Source: CAVUMR01 sp963742715 (GTDB lineage Bacteria > Actinomycetota > Actinomycetes > Mycobacteriales > Micromonosporaceae). Taken from it: 64,000 bases of DNA. A model generated the notes under the pieces. The model was not told where the DNA came from, searched no databases, and saw only the letters and a program-made list of their open reading frames with translations. The stretch is taken from the NCBI GenBank assembly GCA_963742715.1, contig CAVUMR010000002.1, forward strand, positions 496,001 through 560,000. Direction: 5' to 3'. Each line of letters opens with the position of its first letter. Positions within the stretch are counted from its first letter, which is position 1. This document shows, piece by piece, positions 52,250 to 59,546 of the stretch. The position numbers and the translations under genes were made by a program.

Positions 52250-52663
52250 GTGTCCGAGCGCACTCTCGTGCTGGTCAAGCCCGATGCGGTCCGCCGCGGG
52301 TTGGTTGGCGAGATCATCAGCCGCTTCGAGCGCAAGGGCCTGAGCATCGAGGCGATGCGGCTGCTGACGATGGAGCCCGGGCTCGCCGACCAGCACTACG
52401 CCGAGCACGTGGACCGGAGCTTCTACCCGGCCCTGCGGGAGTTCATGACCGGCGGCCCGCTGGTCGCCATGGTGCTCGCCGGCGACCAGGCGATCGACGT
52501 GGTGCGGCTGATCGTCGGGCCCACCGACGGCCGCAAGGCTCCCGGCGGCACCATCCGGGGCGACTTCTCCCTGTCCAACCAGCAGAATCTGGTACACGCG
52601 TCCGACTCGCCGGAGTCGTCGAAGCGGGAGATCGCGCTCTGGTTCCCGGAGTTCCCCATCTAG
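52250..52663 (+). CDS. ndk: Nucleoside diphosphate kinase
   Basis: Transfers the gamma-phosphate between nucleoside triphosphates and diphosphates. 137 residues, the usual length. The phosphorylated His116 sits in NLVHASDSPESSKREI. KPDAVRRGLVGEII at the N-terminus and GPTDGRKAPGGTIRGDF are also typical. GTG 52250 has AGAGGAGAGG upstream. The downstream BTAD regulator gene is convergent. In mycobacteria ndk also lies close to folC and valS. Confidence 0.97.
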   Translation: MSERTLVLVKPDAVRRGLVGEIISRFERKGLSIEAMRLLTMEPGLADQHYAEHVDRSFYPALREFMTGGPLVAMVLAGDQAIDVVRLIVGPTDGRKAPGGTIRGDFSLSNQQNLVHASDSPESSKREIALWFPEFPI

Positions 52664-52723
52664 GTCCGGAGCTCCCGGCGGTCCCCGATCTCCCGGGGAG
52701 CCCGAGCTCCCGGCGGCCGCGAG

Positions 52724-55700
52724 CTAGCCGGCCCCAGCGGTGGCGAGCTTGGTCCGTACCGCCGCGGCGTCCGGATGTTCGAGCTCGTCGAGGATGTCCA
52801 GCGCCTCCCGCCACAGTGGCCGCGCCAACTCGCCCCGACCGGCCGCTTCGTGCGCGTCGGCGAGATGCTCGGTCACCTCGGCCACGGCGTACCGGTCACC
52901 CGCCGAGCGGAACGTGTCGATCGCCTTCTGGTACCGCGGTACCGCCTCGTCGTACTGCCCGAGCTGGTAGTACGCGTACCCGATGCTGTCCAGCGCGGAC
53001 GCCTCCGCGTACCGGTCGCCGATGCGGTCGGCCACGGTGACCGCCTCGGTGCAGTACTCCAGCGCCTTCGGGTAGTCGCCCAGCCGGGCGTGGTACCAGC
53101 CGACCATGTTCAGCGCGCGGGTCTGCTCGGCCGCGGATCCGCTCGCCCGGTACAGCCGGAGCGCCTGCTGCGAGTGGTGCAGCGCCGCGGCCACCTCGTC
53201 CCGCCGGTCGGCCCACCAGGCCAGGTTGAAGTGCGTACGGGCCTGACCGGGCTGGTCGTCCAGTCGTTCGAAACCGTCCAGTGCGGCGCGCAGGTGCGGG
53301 TACGCGTCCTCGAGCCGGTCGAACTGCACCAGTGCCCGGCCCAGGCCGTAGCTGGCCCGCGCCTGCGCCCGCGGGTCCGCCAGCCGTACCGCCGCGTCGA
53401 GTGCCGCCTGTTCCGCGGCGACCCAGTCGTACCAGTGGCCGTGCCGGTCGAGGTAGGTGGTGAGCGCGTGCGCGAGCGGTCCGAGGTACCGGTCGAGTCC
53501 GGCCGGCCCGGCGGCGTGCACGATCGGGAGCAGGGTCGCGTGTTCGGCGGCGAACCAGCTGCCCGCCGCCTTCGCGTCCACCAGCTCCTCCGGCCGTACC
53601 CCCGGTCCGGGACGGACGTCGAGCCGCTCCCGCGGCGGGCTGAGCAGCGCGTCGCCGCGGGCGGCGGTACACAGGTAGTGGTCGAACAGGCGTTCCGTGG
53701 CGGCCTGCCGGTCGGCCGGTGTCCCGGTTTCCTGGACCAGCTCGGTGGCGAACGCGCGGAGCAGGTCGTGGCAGGTGTACCGGCCGGGAACGTGCTCGAT
53801 CATGAGTTGCGCGGCAGCCAGTTCGGCCAGCTGCGCGGCTGCCTGTACCGGGGGCACGGCGGCCAGGCTCGCCGCGGCGGCGGCGGTGAGGTCCGGTCCG
53901 GGATGCAGCCCGAAGAGCCGGAACAGCGTCGCCGCGGCCGGCTCGACCTGCCGGTACGACGTGGAGAACACCGCGTGCAGGTCGACCGCCGGATCGGCAC
54001 CGCGGAACGCGACCAGCCGCCGCCGGTGGGCACGTAGTTCGGCGACCATTCCGGCCAGGCTGACCCGCGGCCGGGTACGGGCGCGCGCGGCGGTGATCGC
54101 CAACGCGAGCGGCAGCCGGGCGCACAGGTCGATCAGTTCGTCCACCGCGGCCGGCTCGGCGGCGGCCCGTTCGGCGCCCAACCGTCGGACCAGTAGCTGC
54201 CGCGCCTCGGCCCGGTCGAACAGGTCGAGCGCGATGAGCTGCGCGCCCTCGACCACGGCCAGGCTGGTCAGCGGGTCTCGGCTGGTCACGACCACCAGGC
54301 TGCCGGGCGAACCGGGAAGCAGCGGGCGTACTTGTTCGGCGTCCTGGGCGTTGTCCAGCAGTACCAGCATCCGGCGGCCGGTCACGGTACTGCGGAACAG
54401 GGCCGCCTGCGTGGCGACCGAGTCCGGAATCCGCAGCGGGGGTACCCCGAGCGCCTGCAGGAATCCGGGCAGTACCCGCGCCGCGTCCACCGGTGGCCGG
54501 GTCGGGTCGAAGCCGCGCAGGTTGACGTACAGCTGGCCGTCCGGGAAGTGGCCCGCCACCTGATGCGCCCAGCGCACGGCCAGCACGGTCTTGCCGACTC
54601 CGGCCGGTCCGGATACGGCGCACACCGGTACGCCATCCGGCTCTTCGTGGTTCGCCCGCAGGACGGCGTCGAGCTGGTGCAGCGCGTCGACCCGGCCGGT
54701 GAAGCCGGGCAGGCCCAGCGGGAGCTGGGCGGGGACGTCCGCGGCGCCGGCCGGGATCGCGAGCGGCGCGGCGGGCGCGGCGGGCTCGGCGGGCGCGGCG
54801 GGCGCGGCGGGCTCGGCGGTCGGGATTTCGTCGGCCGGGCCCGCGGCCGGGAGCCCGGCCAGCAGGGTCGCGTCCTCCACGAGTACCGCCTGGTGCAGCG
54901 CCCGCAGTTCCGCGCCGGCCTCCAGGCCGTACTCGGCGCGCAGCCAACCGCAGTACCGGCGGTACGACTCGAGCGCGTCCACGTGCCGCCCGGACCGGAC
55001 CAGCGCGACCATCAGGTGGGCCCGCAACCGTTCCCGCAGCGGATGCGCGGCGACCAGCGCGGCCAGTTCCTCGACCAAGTGCTCGTGCCGGCCGAGCCCC
55101 AGTTCGAGCGCCATCCGCTTCTCGACCGCCCGGAGTCGACGCTCCTCCAGGCCGGCCCGGGCGGATTCGGCGAACGGGCCGCGGACACCCGCGAGCGCCG
55201 GCCCACGCCACCGGTCGAGCGCGGACCGCAGCAGCTGGGCCGCCTGGTCCGGACAGCCGCCGGCCGCGGCCGCGTCGGCGGCGGCGATGTCCTGGTCGAA
55301 CCGGTCGACATCCACCTCGATCGACTCGTCCCGCAACCGGTACCCCGGCTGCTGGGAAACGATGAATCCGTCCAGGCCCGCGAGGTTCTGACCGGCGAGG
55401 TTCTGACCGGCGAGGTCCCGACCGGCGAGGTCCCGACCGGTGACTCCGTGGCCGGCGCCCCCGGGGTGGGCGAGTCCCGGGCTGGCGAGCTTGTGCCGCA
55501 GGCCGGAGATCAGCGCGTGTACACGGGTGCGGGCCGAGTGCGGCGCGGTCGTCCACAGCGAGTCGATCAGCGTCTCGGTCGACACCACCCGGCGCGGCGG
55601 CAGCGCCAGCAGGGCGAGGATGCCGCGCTCCAGCGGAGACAGCGGGATCGGGTGTACGTCCCGACACAGCTCCGGCGCGCCGAGCAGGACGATCGTCAAT

Positions 55701-55789
55701 CCCCGCCCGGGCACCGGATCGGAGGCGACCGGCGGGAGGTCTGGCACAGCGACGACCGTGCCACGGCCGGTCGCGGCCGGACAAGCCAC
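52724..55789 (-). CDS. BTAD/NB-ARC/TPR transcriptional regulator of the Cys-rich peptide operon
   Basis: A 1021-residue SARP/AfsR-like regulator. Winged helix (about 30-100, LTIVLLGAPELCRDVHPIP), a linker with a 15-bp DNA repeat coding AGRDLAGQNLAGQNLAG, BTAD (about 145-290), NTPase with P-loop SGPAGVGKTVLAV, VLLDNAQDAEQVRPLLPG as Walker B region, then TPRs (about 800-1000). GTG 55789 is the first start; codons for about 28 residues precede the winged helix, so a later GTG is possible. It diverges from the Cys-rich peptide gene with 109 bp between, where a SARP-like direct repeat lies. That placement suggests it controls the operon. Confidence 0.88.
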   Translation of the reverse strand: MACPAATGRGTVVAVPDLPPVASDPVPGRGLTIVLLGAPELCRDVHPIPLSPLERGILALLALPPRRVVSTETLIDSLWTTAPHSARTRVHALISGLRHKLASPGLAHPGGAGHGVTGRDLAGRDLAGQNLAGQNLAGLDGFIVSQQPGYRLRDESIEVDVDRFDQDIAAADAAAAGGCPDQAAQLLRSALDRWRGPALAGVRGPFAESARAGLEERRLRAVEKRMALELGLGRHEHLVEELAALVAAHPLRERLRAHLMVALVRSGRHVDALESYRRYCGWLRAEYGLEAGAELRALHQAVLVEDATLLAGLPAAGPADEIPTAEPAAPAAPAEPAAPAAPLAIPAGAADVPAQLPLGLPGFTGRVDALHQLDAVLRANHEEPDGVPVCAVSGPAGVGKTVLAVRWAHQVAGHFPDGQLYVNLRGFDPTRPPVDAARVLPGFLQALGVPPLRIPDSVATQAALFRSTVTGRRMLVLLDNAQDAEQVRPLLPGSPGSLVVVTSRDPLTSLAVVEGAQLIALDLFDRAEARQLLVRRLGAERAAAEPAAVDELIDLCARLPLALAITAARARTRPRVSLAGMVAELRAHRRRLVAFRGADPAVDLHAVFSTSYRQVEPAAATLFRLFGLHPGPDLTAAAAASLAAVPPVQAAAQLAELAAAQLMIEHVPGRYTCHDLLRAFATELVQETGTPADRQAATERLFDHYLCTAARGDALLSPPRERLDVRPGPGVRPEELVDAKAAGSWFAAEHATLLPIVHAAGPAGLDRYLGPLAHALTTYLDRHGHWYDWVAAEQAALDAAVRLADPRAQARASYGLGRALVQFDRLEDAYPHLRAALDGFERLDDQPGQARTHFNLAWWADRRDEVAAALHHSQQALRLYRASGSAAEQTRALNMVGWYHARLGDYPKALEYCTEAVTVADRIGDRYAEASALDSIGYAYYQLGQYDEAVPRYQKAIDTFRSAGDRYAVAEVTEHLADAHEAAGRGELARPLWREALDILDELEHPDAAAVRTKLATAGAG
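55382..55441 (-). repeat. 15-bp tandem repeat inside the regulator gene
   Basis: Four copies of GAGGTTCTGACCGGC (two exact, two with GTCCC for GTTCT; 55382, 55397, 55412 and 55427). In frame, they encode the pentapeptide-like [A]G-[RQ]-[DN]-LA repeats between the winged helix and BTAD domain. Confidence 0.85.
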
Positions 55790-55796
55790 CGGCGCC

Positions 55797-55818
55797 GGAT
55801 TCGAAGCGGATTCGAAGC
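55797..55818 (+). promoter_or_regulatory. SARP-type tandem direct repeat in the divergent promoter region
   Basis: GGATTCGAAGC occurs twice without a gap (55797-55807 and 55808-55818), an 11-bp period. SARP regulators bind heptamer direct repeats (TCGAGC-like) spaced 11 bp; TCGAAGC here fits that pattern. It lies 80 bp before the peptide gene and 8 bp upstream of the regulator start. An inverted repeat CGACC-N6-GGTCG follows at 55831-55846. Confidence 0.6.
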
Positions 55819-55898
55819 CGTACCGCAGCGCGACCGAACCGGGTCGGCAGCCGCGGCCGGCAGCCTGGGGCTGACCCTACGAGGCGAGGAGTGCCCCA

Positions 55899-56114
55899 AT
55901 GGTCCGACTCATCAATGATCTCGGCGACCGGATGCTCGGCTACCTGGTACCGAAGGCGGAGGCGAGCGCCTGCCAGTGCAGCGGCGGCTACTGGGACTGC
56001 CGCTGCTACGGCGGTACCGCCGAGAAGCGCTGGTGCAGCGAGAACTGCAACTGCGTGTCGAGCTGCGGCGACTGGTACGTCGGCGACTGCCCGAACGGCC
56101 CGATCTGTCCGTGA
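55899..56114 (+). CDS. 71-residue Cys-rich peptide precursor
   Basis: No known family recognised. The first 24 residues (MVRLINDLGDRMLGYLVPK then AEASA) form an amphipathic leader rather than a Sec signal. ASA at 22-24 is a good signal-peptidase site directly before the Cys region. Residues 25-71 contain ten Cys (25, 27, 34, 36, 46, 50, 52, 56, 64, 70), three Trp and many Gly, enough for five disulfides. ATG 55899 has GAGGCGAGGAG eight bases upstream. It is first in an operon with a thioredoxin-like protein, an ABC exporter and an S26 peptidase, so it is probably exported, cleaved and oxidised. Disulfide formation is inferred. Confidence 0.75.
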   Translation: MVRLINDLGDRMLGYLVPKAEASACQCSGGYWDCRCYGGTAEKRWCSENCNCVSSCGDWYVGDCPNGPICP

Positions 56115-56173
56115 CCGTACGACCCCCGGCGCGGCCACCGGTCGATCCGGCTCTTTCGATGGGGTGATGAAGC

Positions 56174-56722
56174 GTGTACCTCCTGGGATCGGCCGTGGCC
56201 GTCGTCGGAGCGTTGTGCCTGCTCAATCTCGTACTCACGCTGGCGGTGATCCGCCGGCTCCGGGAGCACACCGACCGGTTCGACACGCTCGGCCACGGCA
56301 CCCCGGCGGAGCAGGTGCTCCCGGCCGGCGCCACGGTCGGCTCGTACACGGCGGCCACGACCACCGGTACGACGACCGCGGCGGACGCGCTCGCGACAGC
56401 TGACGTGACGCTGGTCGGGTTCTTCTCGCCCGGTTGCACCCCGTGCCACGCGCTGCTGCCGGAGTTCACCGGGTACGCCGGCAACAGCCGGTACCGGGTG
56501 CTCGCGGTGATCGTCGGACCGGACCCGGGTACCGCGGACACCGCGGAACTGCGGGCGGCGCTGGAGCCACTGGGCGACGTGGTGCTCGAGTCGGCGGACG
56601 GTCCGCTGTGCCGGGCGTTCGGCGTCCAGACGTACCCGGCGGTGTGCCTGGTCGACTCCGATCGCCGGGTACTGGCGAGCGGCGGTCACGTGCGGGTGCT
56701 GCCGGCGTACGTACCGGCATGA
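56174..56722 (+). CDS. Membrane-bound thioredoxin-like (MauD-like) protein
   Basis: A 182-residue protein with one N-terminal helix (about 3-26) and a thioredoxin-fold domain. The redox motif is FFSPGCTPCHALLPEF with Cys88-X2-Cys91, and the cis-Pro loop is YPAVCLVDSD. A Thr/Gly-rich spacer separates helix and domain. Topology and motif resemble MauD, which helps to form the disulfides of the Cys-rich methylamine dehydrogenase light chain. By analogy it may oxidise the ten-Cys peptide. GTG 56174 has a weak purine run upstream. Its stop overlaps the ABC gene start (ATGA). Confidence 0.75.
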   Translation: MYLLGSAVAVVGALCLLNLVLTLAVIRRLREHTDRFDTLGHGTPAEQVLPAGATVGSYTAATTTGTTTAADALATADVTLVGFFSPGCTPCHALLPEFTGYAGNSRYRVLAVIVGPDPGTADTAELRAALEPLGDVVLESADGPLCRAFGVQTYPAVCLVDSDRRVLASGGHVRVLPAYVPA

Positions 56723-58620
56723 CCGGGCGGCGGGGTCCGGGCGCTCCGTCCGGGCAGTTGGGGCTCGGACAGGTGCTCCGGCACCTCGCCGCCGCGGCCG
56801 GCCTGACCTGGCGGGCCGGCCGCGGAACGCTCATCGGGTACCCGCCGATGGCCGTGCTCGGTGGCCTGGTGCCGGTCGCGGCCGCCTGGTTGACCAAGGT
56901 GGTGTTCGACCAACTCGCCATGGTCGGCCGCGGCGGTACCGGCACCGGCGGCTGGCCCGCGCTGCTGCTGCCGGCCGCGGCGCTGGCCGGGCTCGGGCTG
57001 GCCCGGGCGGGGCTGCTGCCGGCCCAGACGTACCTGCGCGGTCGGCTCACCCGCGCGGTCGGCCTGCTGGCGATGGACCGGCTGTACCGGGCGATGGGGC
57101 GGGTGCTGGGGCTCGCCCGGCTGGAGGATCCGGCGTTCCGGGACCGGCTCAACCTCGCGCAGCAGGCCGGTCGCGGCTGGCCCGCGCATCTCGTCGACGA
57201 CGCGCTCGCCACCGTGCAGGCGACGGTCACGCTCGTCGGGTTCGTCGCCGCGCTCGCCACCTTGAACGGCTGGCTCGCGATGGTGGTGCTGGCTTCGGCG
57301 GTACCGGCGCTGATCCTGCAACTGCGGCTGAGCCGCGGCCGGGCCGCGATGCTGTGGCGAATCGCGCCGAACGCCCGGCGGGAGGGGCACTACGCGGAGC
57401 TGCTGACCAGCCTGCCAGCGGCCAAGGAACTGCGGCTGTTCGGGCTCACCGGCATGTTCCGCGGCCGGATGCTGCGGGAGCTGTCGGCGGCCAACGCCGA
57501 GCAGGCCCGGCAGGACCGCCGCGAGTTCGGGGTGAACCTGGGCCTGCAGAGTCTCACCGCCGCGATCGCCGGCGGGGGACTGGTCTGGGCGATCTGGACC
57601 GCCGCCAGGGGCGGCCTCGGGGTCGGCGACGTGGCGGTGTTCGTGGCCGCGGTGCCCGGTACCCAGGCGTCCCTCCAGTCGATCATCGAGCGGATCGCCA
57701 CTGCCCATCAGGCCGCGTTGATGTTCGACCACTACCGGTACGTCGAGACGGCGCCACCGGACCTGGCGGTGCCGGTACGTCCCCGGCCGGTACCGCCGCT
57801 GCGCGCCGGGATCGAGCTCGACGACGTGTGGTTCCGGTACGGGCCGGACAGCCCGTGGGTACTGCGCGGGGTCGACCTGACGATCCCGGCCGGTACGGCG
57901 GTGGCGCTGGTCGGACTCAACGGCGCGGGCAAGAGCACGCTGATCAAGCTGCTGTGCCGGTTCTACGACCCGACCAGGGGCGCGATCCGGTGGGACGGCA
58001 CCGACCTGCGCGAGTTGTCGATCGAGGAGTTGCGCGGCCGGATCGGCGCGGTGTTCCAGGACTACATGGGGTACGACCTGACCGCGGCGGAGAACATCGC
58101 GGTCGGCGATCTGTCCGCGCTGGGCGACAGCGGCCGGATCGTGACCGCGGCGCGCAGCGCCGGCATCCACGACACGCTGGTCGGGCTGCCCCGCGGGTAC
58201 GACACGCTGCTGTCCCGGGTGTTCTACAGCCGCGCCGAGCAGGACGATCCGGAGACCGGGGTGCTGCTCTCCGGCGGGCAGTGGCAGCGACTCGCGCTGG
58301 CCCGCGCGTTCCTGCGGGACAAGCGGGATCTGATGATCCTGGACGAGCCGAGCGCGGGACTCGACGCGGAAGCCGAGTACCGGATGTACCGCGAGCTGCG
58401 CCGGCACCGGGCGGGTTCGACCAGTGTGTTGATCTCGCACCGGCTCGGCGCGGTACGCGACGCCGACCTGATCGTCACGCTGGCCGGCGGCCGGATCACC
58501 GAGCGGGGTACCCACCGGCAACTGGTCGCCGCCGACGGCGGGTACGCCCGGCTGTTCCGGCTGCAGGCGGCCGGCTACCAGGCCGACGAGCCGGCGGCGA
58601 CCGGGCCGGCACCACGGTGA
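56719..58620 (+). CDS. ABC exporter, fused membrane and ATPase domains
   Basis: A 633-residue half-size ABC exporter. Membrane domain with six helices (about 35-335), then the ATPase: Walker A GLNGAGKST with Lys405, signature LSGGQ (517-521), Walker B LMILDEPSAGLD and the switch His in ISHRLG. There is no N-terminal C39 peptidase domain, so leader removal must be done by another enzyme; the next gene encodes a signal peptidase. The ATG overlaps the previous stop, and the stop overlaps the next GTG, so the whole operon is coupled. Likely exports the Cys-rich peptide. Confidence 0.9.
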   Translation: MTGRRGPGAPSGQLGLGQVLRHLAAAAGLTWRAGRGTLIGYPPMAVLGGLVPVAAAWLTKVVFDQLAMVGRGGTGTGGWPALLLPAAALAGLGLARAGLLPAQTYLRGRLTRAVGLLAMDRLYRAMGRVLGLARLEDPAFRDRLNLAQQAGRGWPAHLVDDALATVQATVTLVGFVAALATLNGWLAMVVLASAVPALILQLRLSRGRAAMLWRIAPNARREGHYAELLTSLPAAKELRLFGLTGMFRGRMLRELSAANAEQARQDRREFGVNLGLQSLTAAIAGGGLVWAIWTAARGGLGVGDVAVFVAAVPGTQASLQSIIERIATAHQAALMFDHYRYVETAPPDLAVPVRPRPVPPLRAGIELDDVWFRYGPDSPWVLRGVDLTIPAGTAVALVGLNGAGKSTLIKLLCRFYDPTRGAIRWDGTDLRELSIEELRGRIGAVFQDYMGYDLTAAENIAVGDLSALGDSGRIVTAARSAGIHDTLVGLPRGYDTLLSRVFYSRAEQDDPETGVLLSGGQWQRLALARAFLRDKRDLMILDEPSAGLDAEAEYRMYRELRRHRAGSTSVLISHRLGAVRDADLIVTLAGGRITERGTHRQLVAADGGYARLFRLQAAGYQADEPAATGPAPR

Positions 58621-59120
58621 CCGTGCTGGTAGGAGCCGTGCTCGCCACGGCCGGCGGCGCGGTGGTGGCGGGGCTCGGGGCGTGCTGGCTGCGGACCCGC
58701 TGGCTGCTGGTCACCGTGCGCGGCCACAGCATGCGGCCCACGTTCGAGCCGGGCGACCGGGTGCTGGTCCGGCGCTGTGCCCTGGACCGGATACGAACGG
58801 GCGACGTGGTGCTGATCGCGCCGCCGGATCGGGCCGGCGCGCCGGATCCGGCGGACCGGAGGTTCGTCAAGCGCGCCGTCGCGCTGCCGGGGGATCCGGT
58901 ACCGGCCGGAGTTCCGGTGCCGGACGCGGTGGTGCCGGCGGGCTGCTTCGTCGCGCTGGGCGACAACGCCGGGGCCAGCCACGACTCGCGCGTGGTCGGC
59001 TACTTCCCGGCGGCGAGCCTGTGCGGTGTCGCGCCACGGCGGTCCAGCGGCGCGGGAGCCGGTGCGGGAGCCGGCGCGGCGGCCGGTGCGGTGGCCGGCT
59101 GCCCGACTCGTACCCGATGA
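58617..59120 (+). CDS. S26 family signal peptidase
   Basis: A 167-residue membrane-anchored signal peptidase of the LepB/S26 family, shorter than housekeeping LepB. One N-terminal helix (about 5-25); catalytic Ser38 in RGHSMRPTF; Lys85 in RRFVKRAVALPGD; box E GDNAGASHDSRVVGYFP. All catalytic residues are present. The C-terminal tail is an Ala/Gly repeat. The GTG start overlaps the ABC gene by 4 bp. The ASA motif before the first Cys of the 71-residue peptide is a plausible substrate site. It ends 426 bp before ileS. Confidence 0.9.
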   Translation: MTVLVGAVLATAGGAVVAGLGACWLRTRWLLVTVRGHSMRPTFEPGDRVLVRRCALDRIRTGDVVLIAPPDRAGAPDPADRRFVKRAVALPGDPVPAGVPVPDAVVPAGCFVALGDNAGASHDSRVVGYFPAASLCGVAPRRSSGAGAGAGAGAAAGAVAGCPTRTR

Positions 59121-59180
59121 TCGGGTTTCGGCTGATCGCCCGGCGGAAAGCCGCGCGCGGACGGCGGTCACCGTCCGCTA

Positions 59181-59403
59181 ACCTTGGCGGCACAGGCGTT
59201 GACCCGGCTATCACCGGTGAGCCTCCGGAAGAAAGAGCGCCGCGTCCTGCCGGCCAGAACCGCGGCGCCTGAGTAGAACCGGACGGGTCCGGCCCGTGAC
59301 AGCCGGCCAACGAGCGGGCACCGCGTGGCCCGCGCCGGGAGCGGTCGCCGTCGGCGGCTTACCCGGCGCGATCTTCGCGGAGCCAAGCGAGGTGGTACCG
59401 CGG
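59181..59403 (+). promoter_or_regulatory. T-box leader of ileS with ultrashort stem I
   Basis: The T-box sequence GAGGTGGTACCGCGG lies at 59389-59403; TGGT (59393-59396) would pair with the tRNA acceptor end. Upstream, CCGG-CTATCA-CCGG (59204-59217) presents the Ile codon ATC (59210-59212) in an apical loop, as in the ultrashort stem I of actinobacterial ileS T-boxes. AGTAGAACCGG (59272-59282) fits the stem II S-turn region. Limits are approximate. The riboswitch senses uncharged tRNA-Ile and raises ileS expression, in actinobacteria mostly at the level of translation. Confidence 0.85.
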
Positions 59404-59444
59404 GTGAGCGCGCGACATGCGCGTTCCGCTCGTCCTCGCACCGG

Positions 59445-59540
59445 ATGGCGGCAGGGTGTGCGGGGACCGGGCGCCGCGTGGCCACACGCGGAGGACGGTC
59501 GCTTCGCACACCAATGGCAGCAAGGTGTGAGGGAGCGGGC
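59445..59540 (+). repeat. Duplicated ATG-containing segment in the ileS leader
   Basis: ATGGCGGCAGGGTGTGCGGG-type sequence at 59445-59472 recurs, diverged, at 59514-59540 (ATGGCAGCAAGGTGTGAGGG...). Each copy can form a small hairpin with upstream CGCACC or CACACC, the second placing its ATG in the loop. Both ATGs are in frame with ileS. Confidence 0.5.
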
Positions 59541-59546
59541 AAGGCG

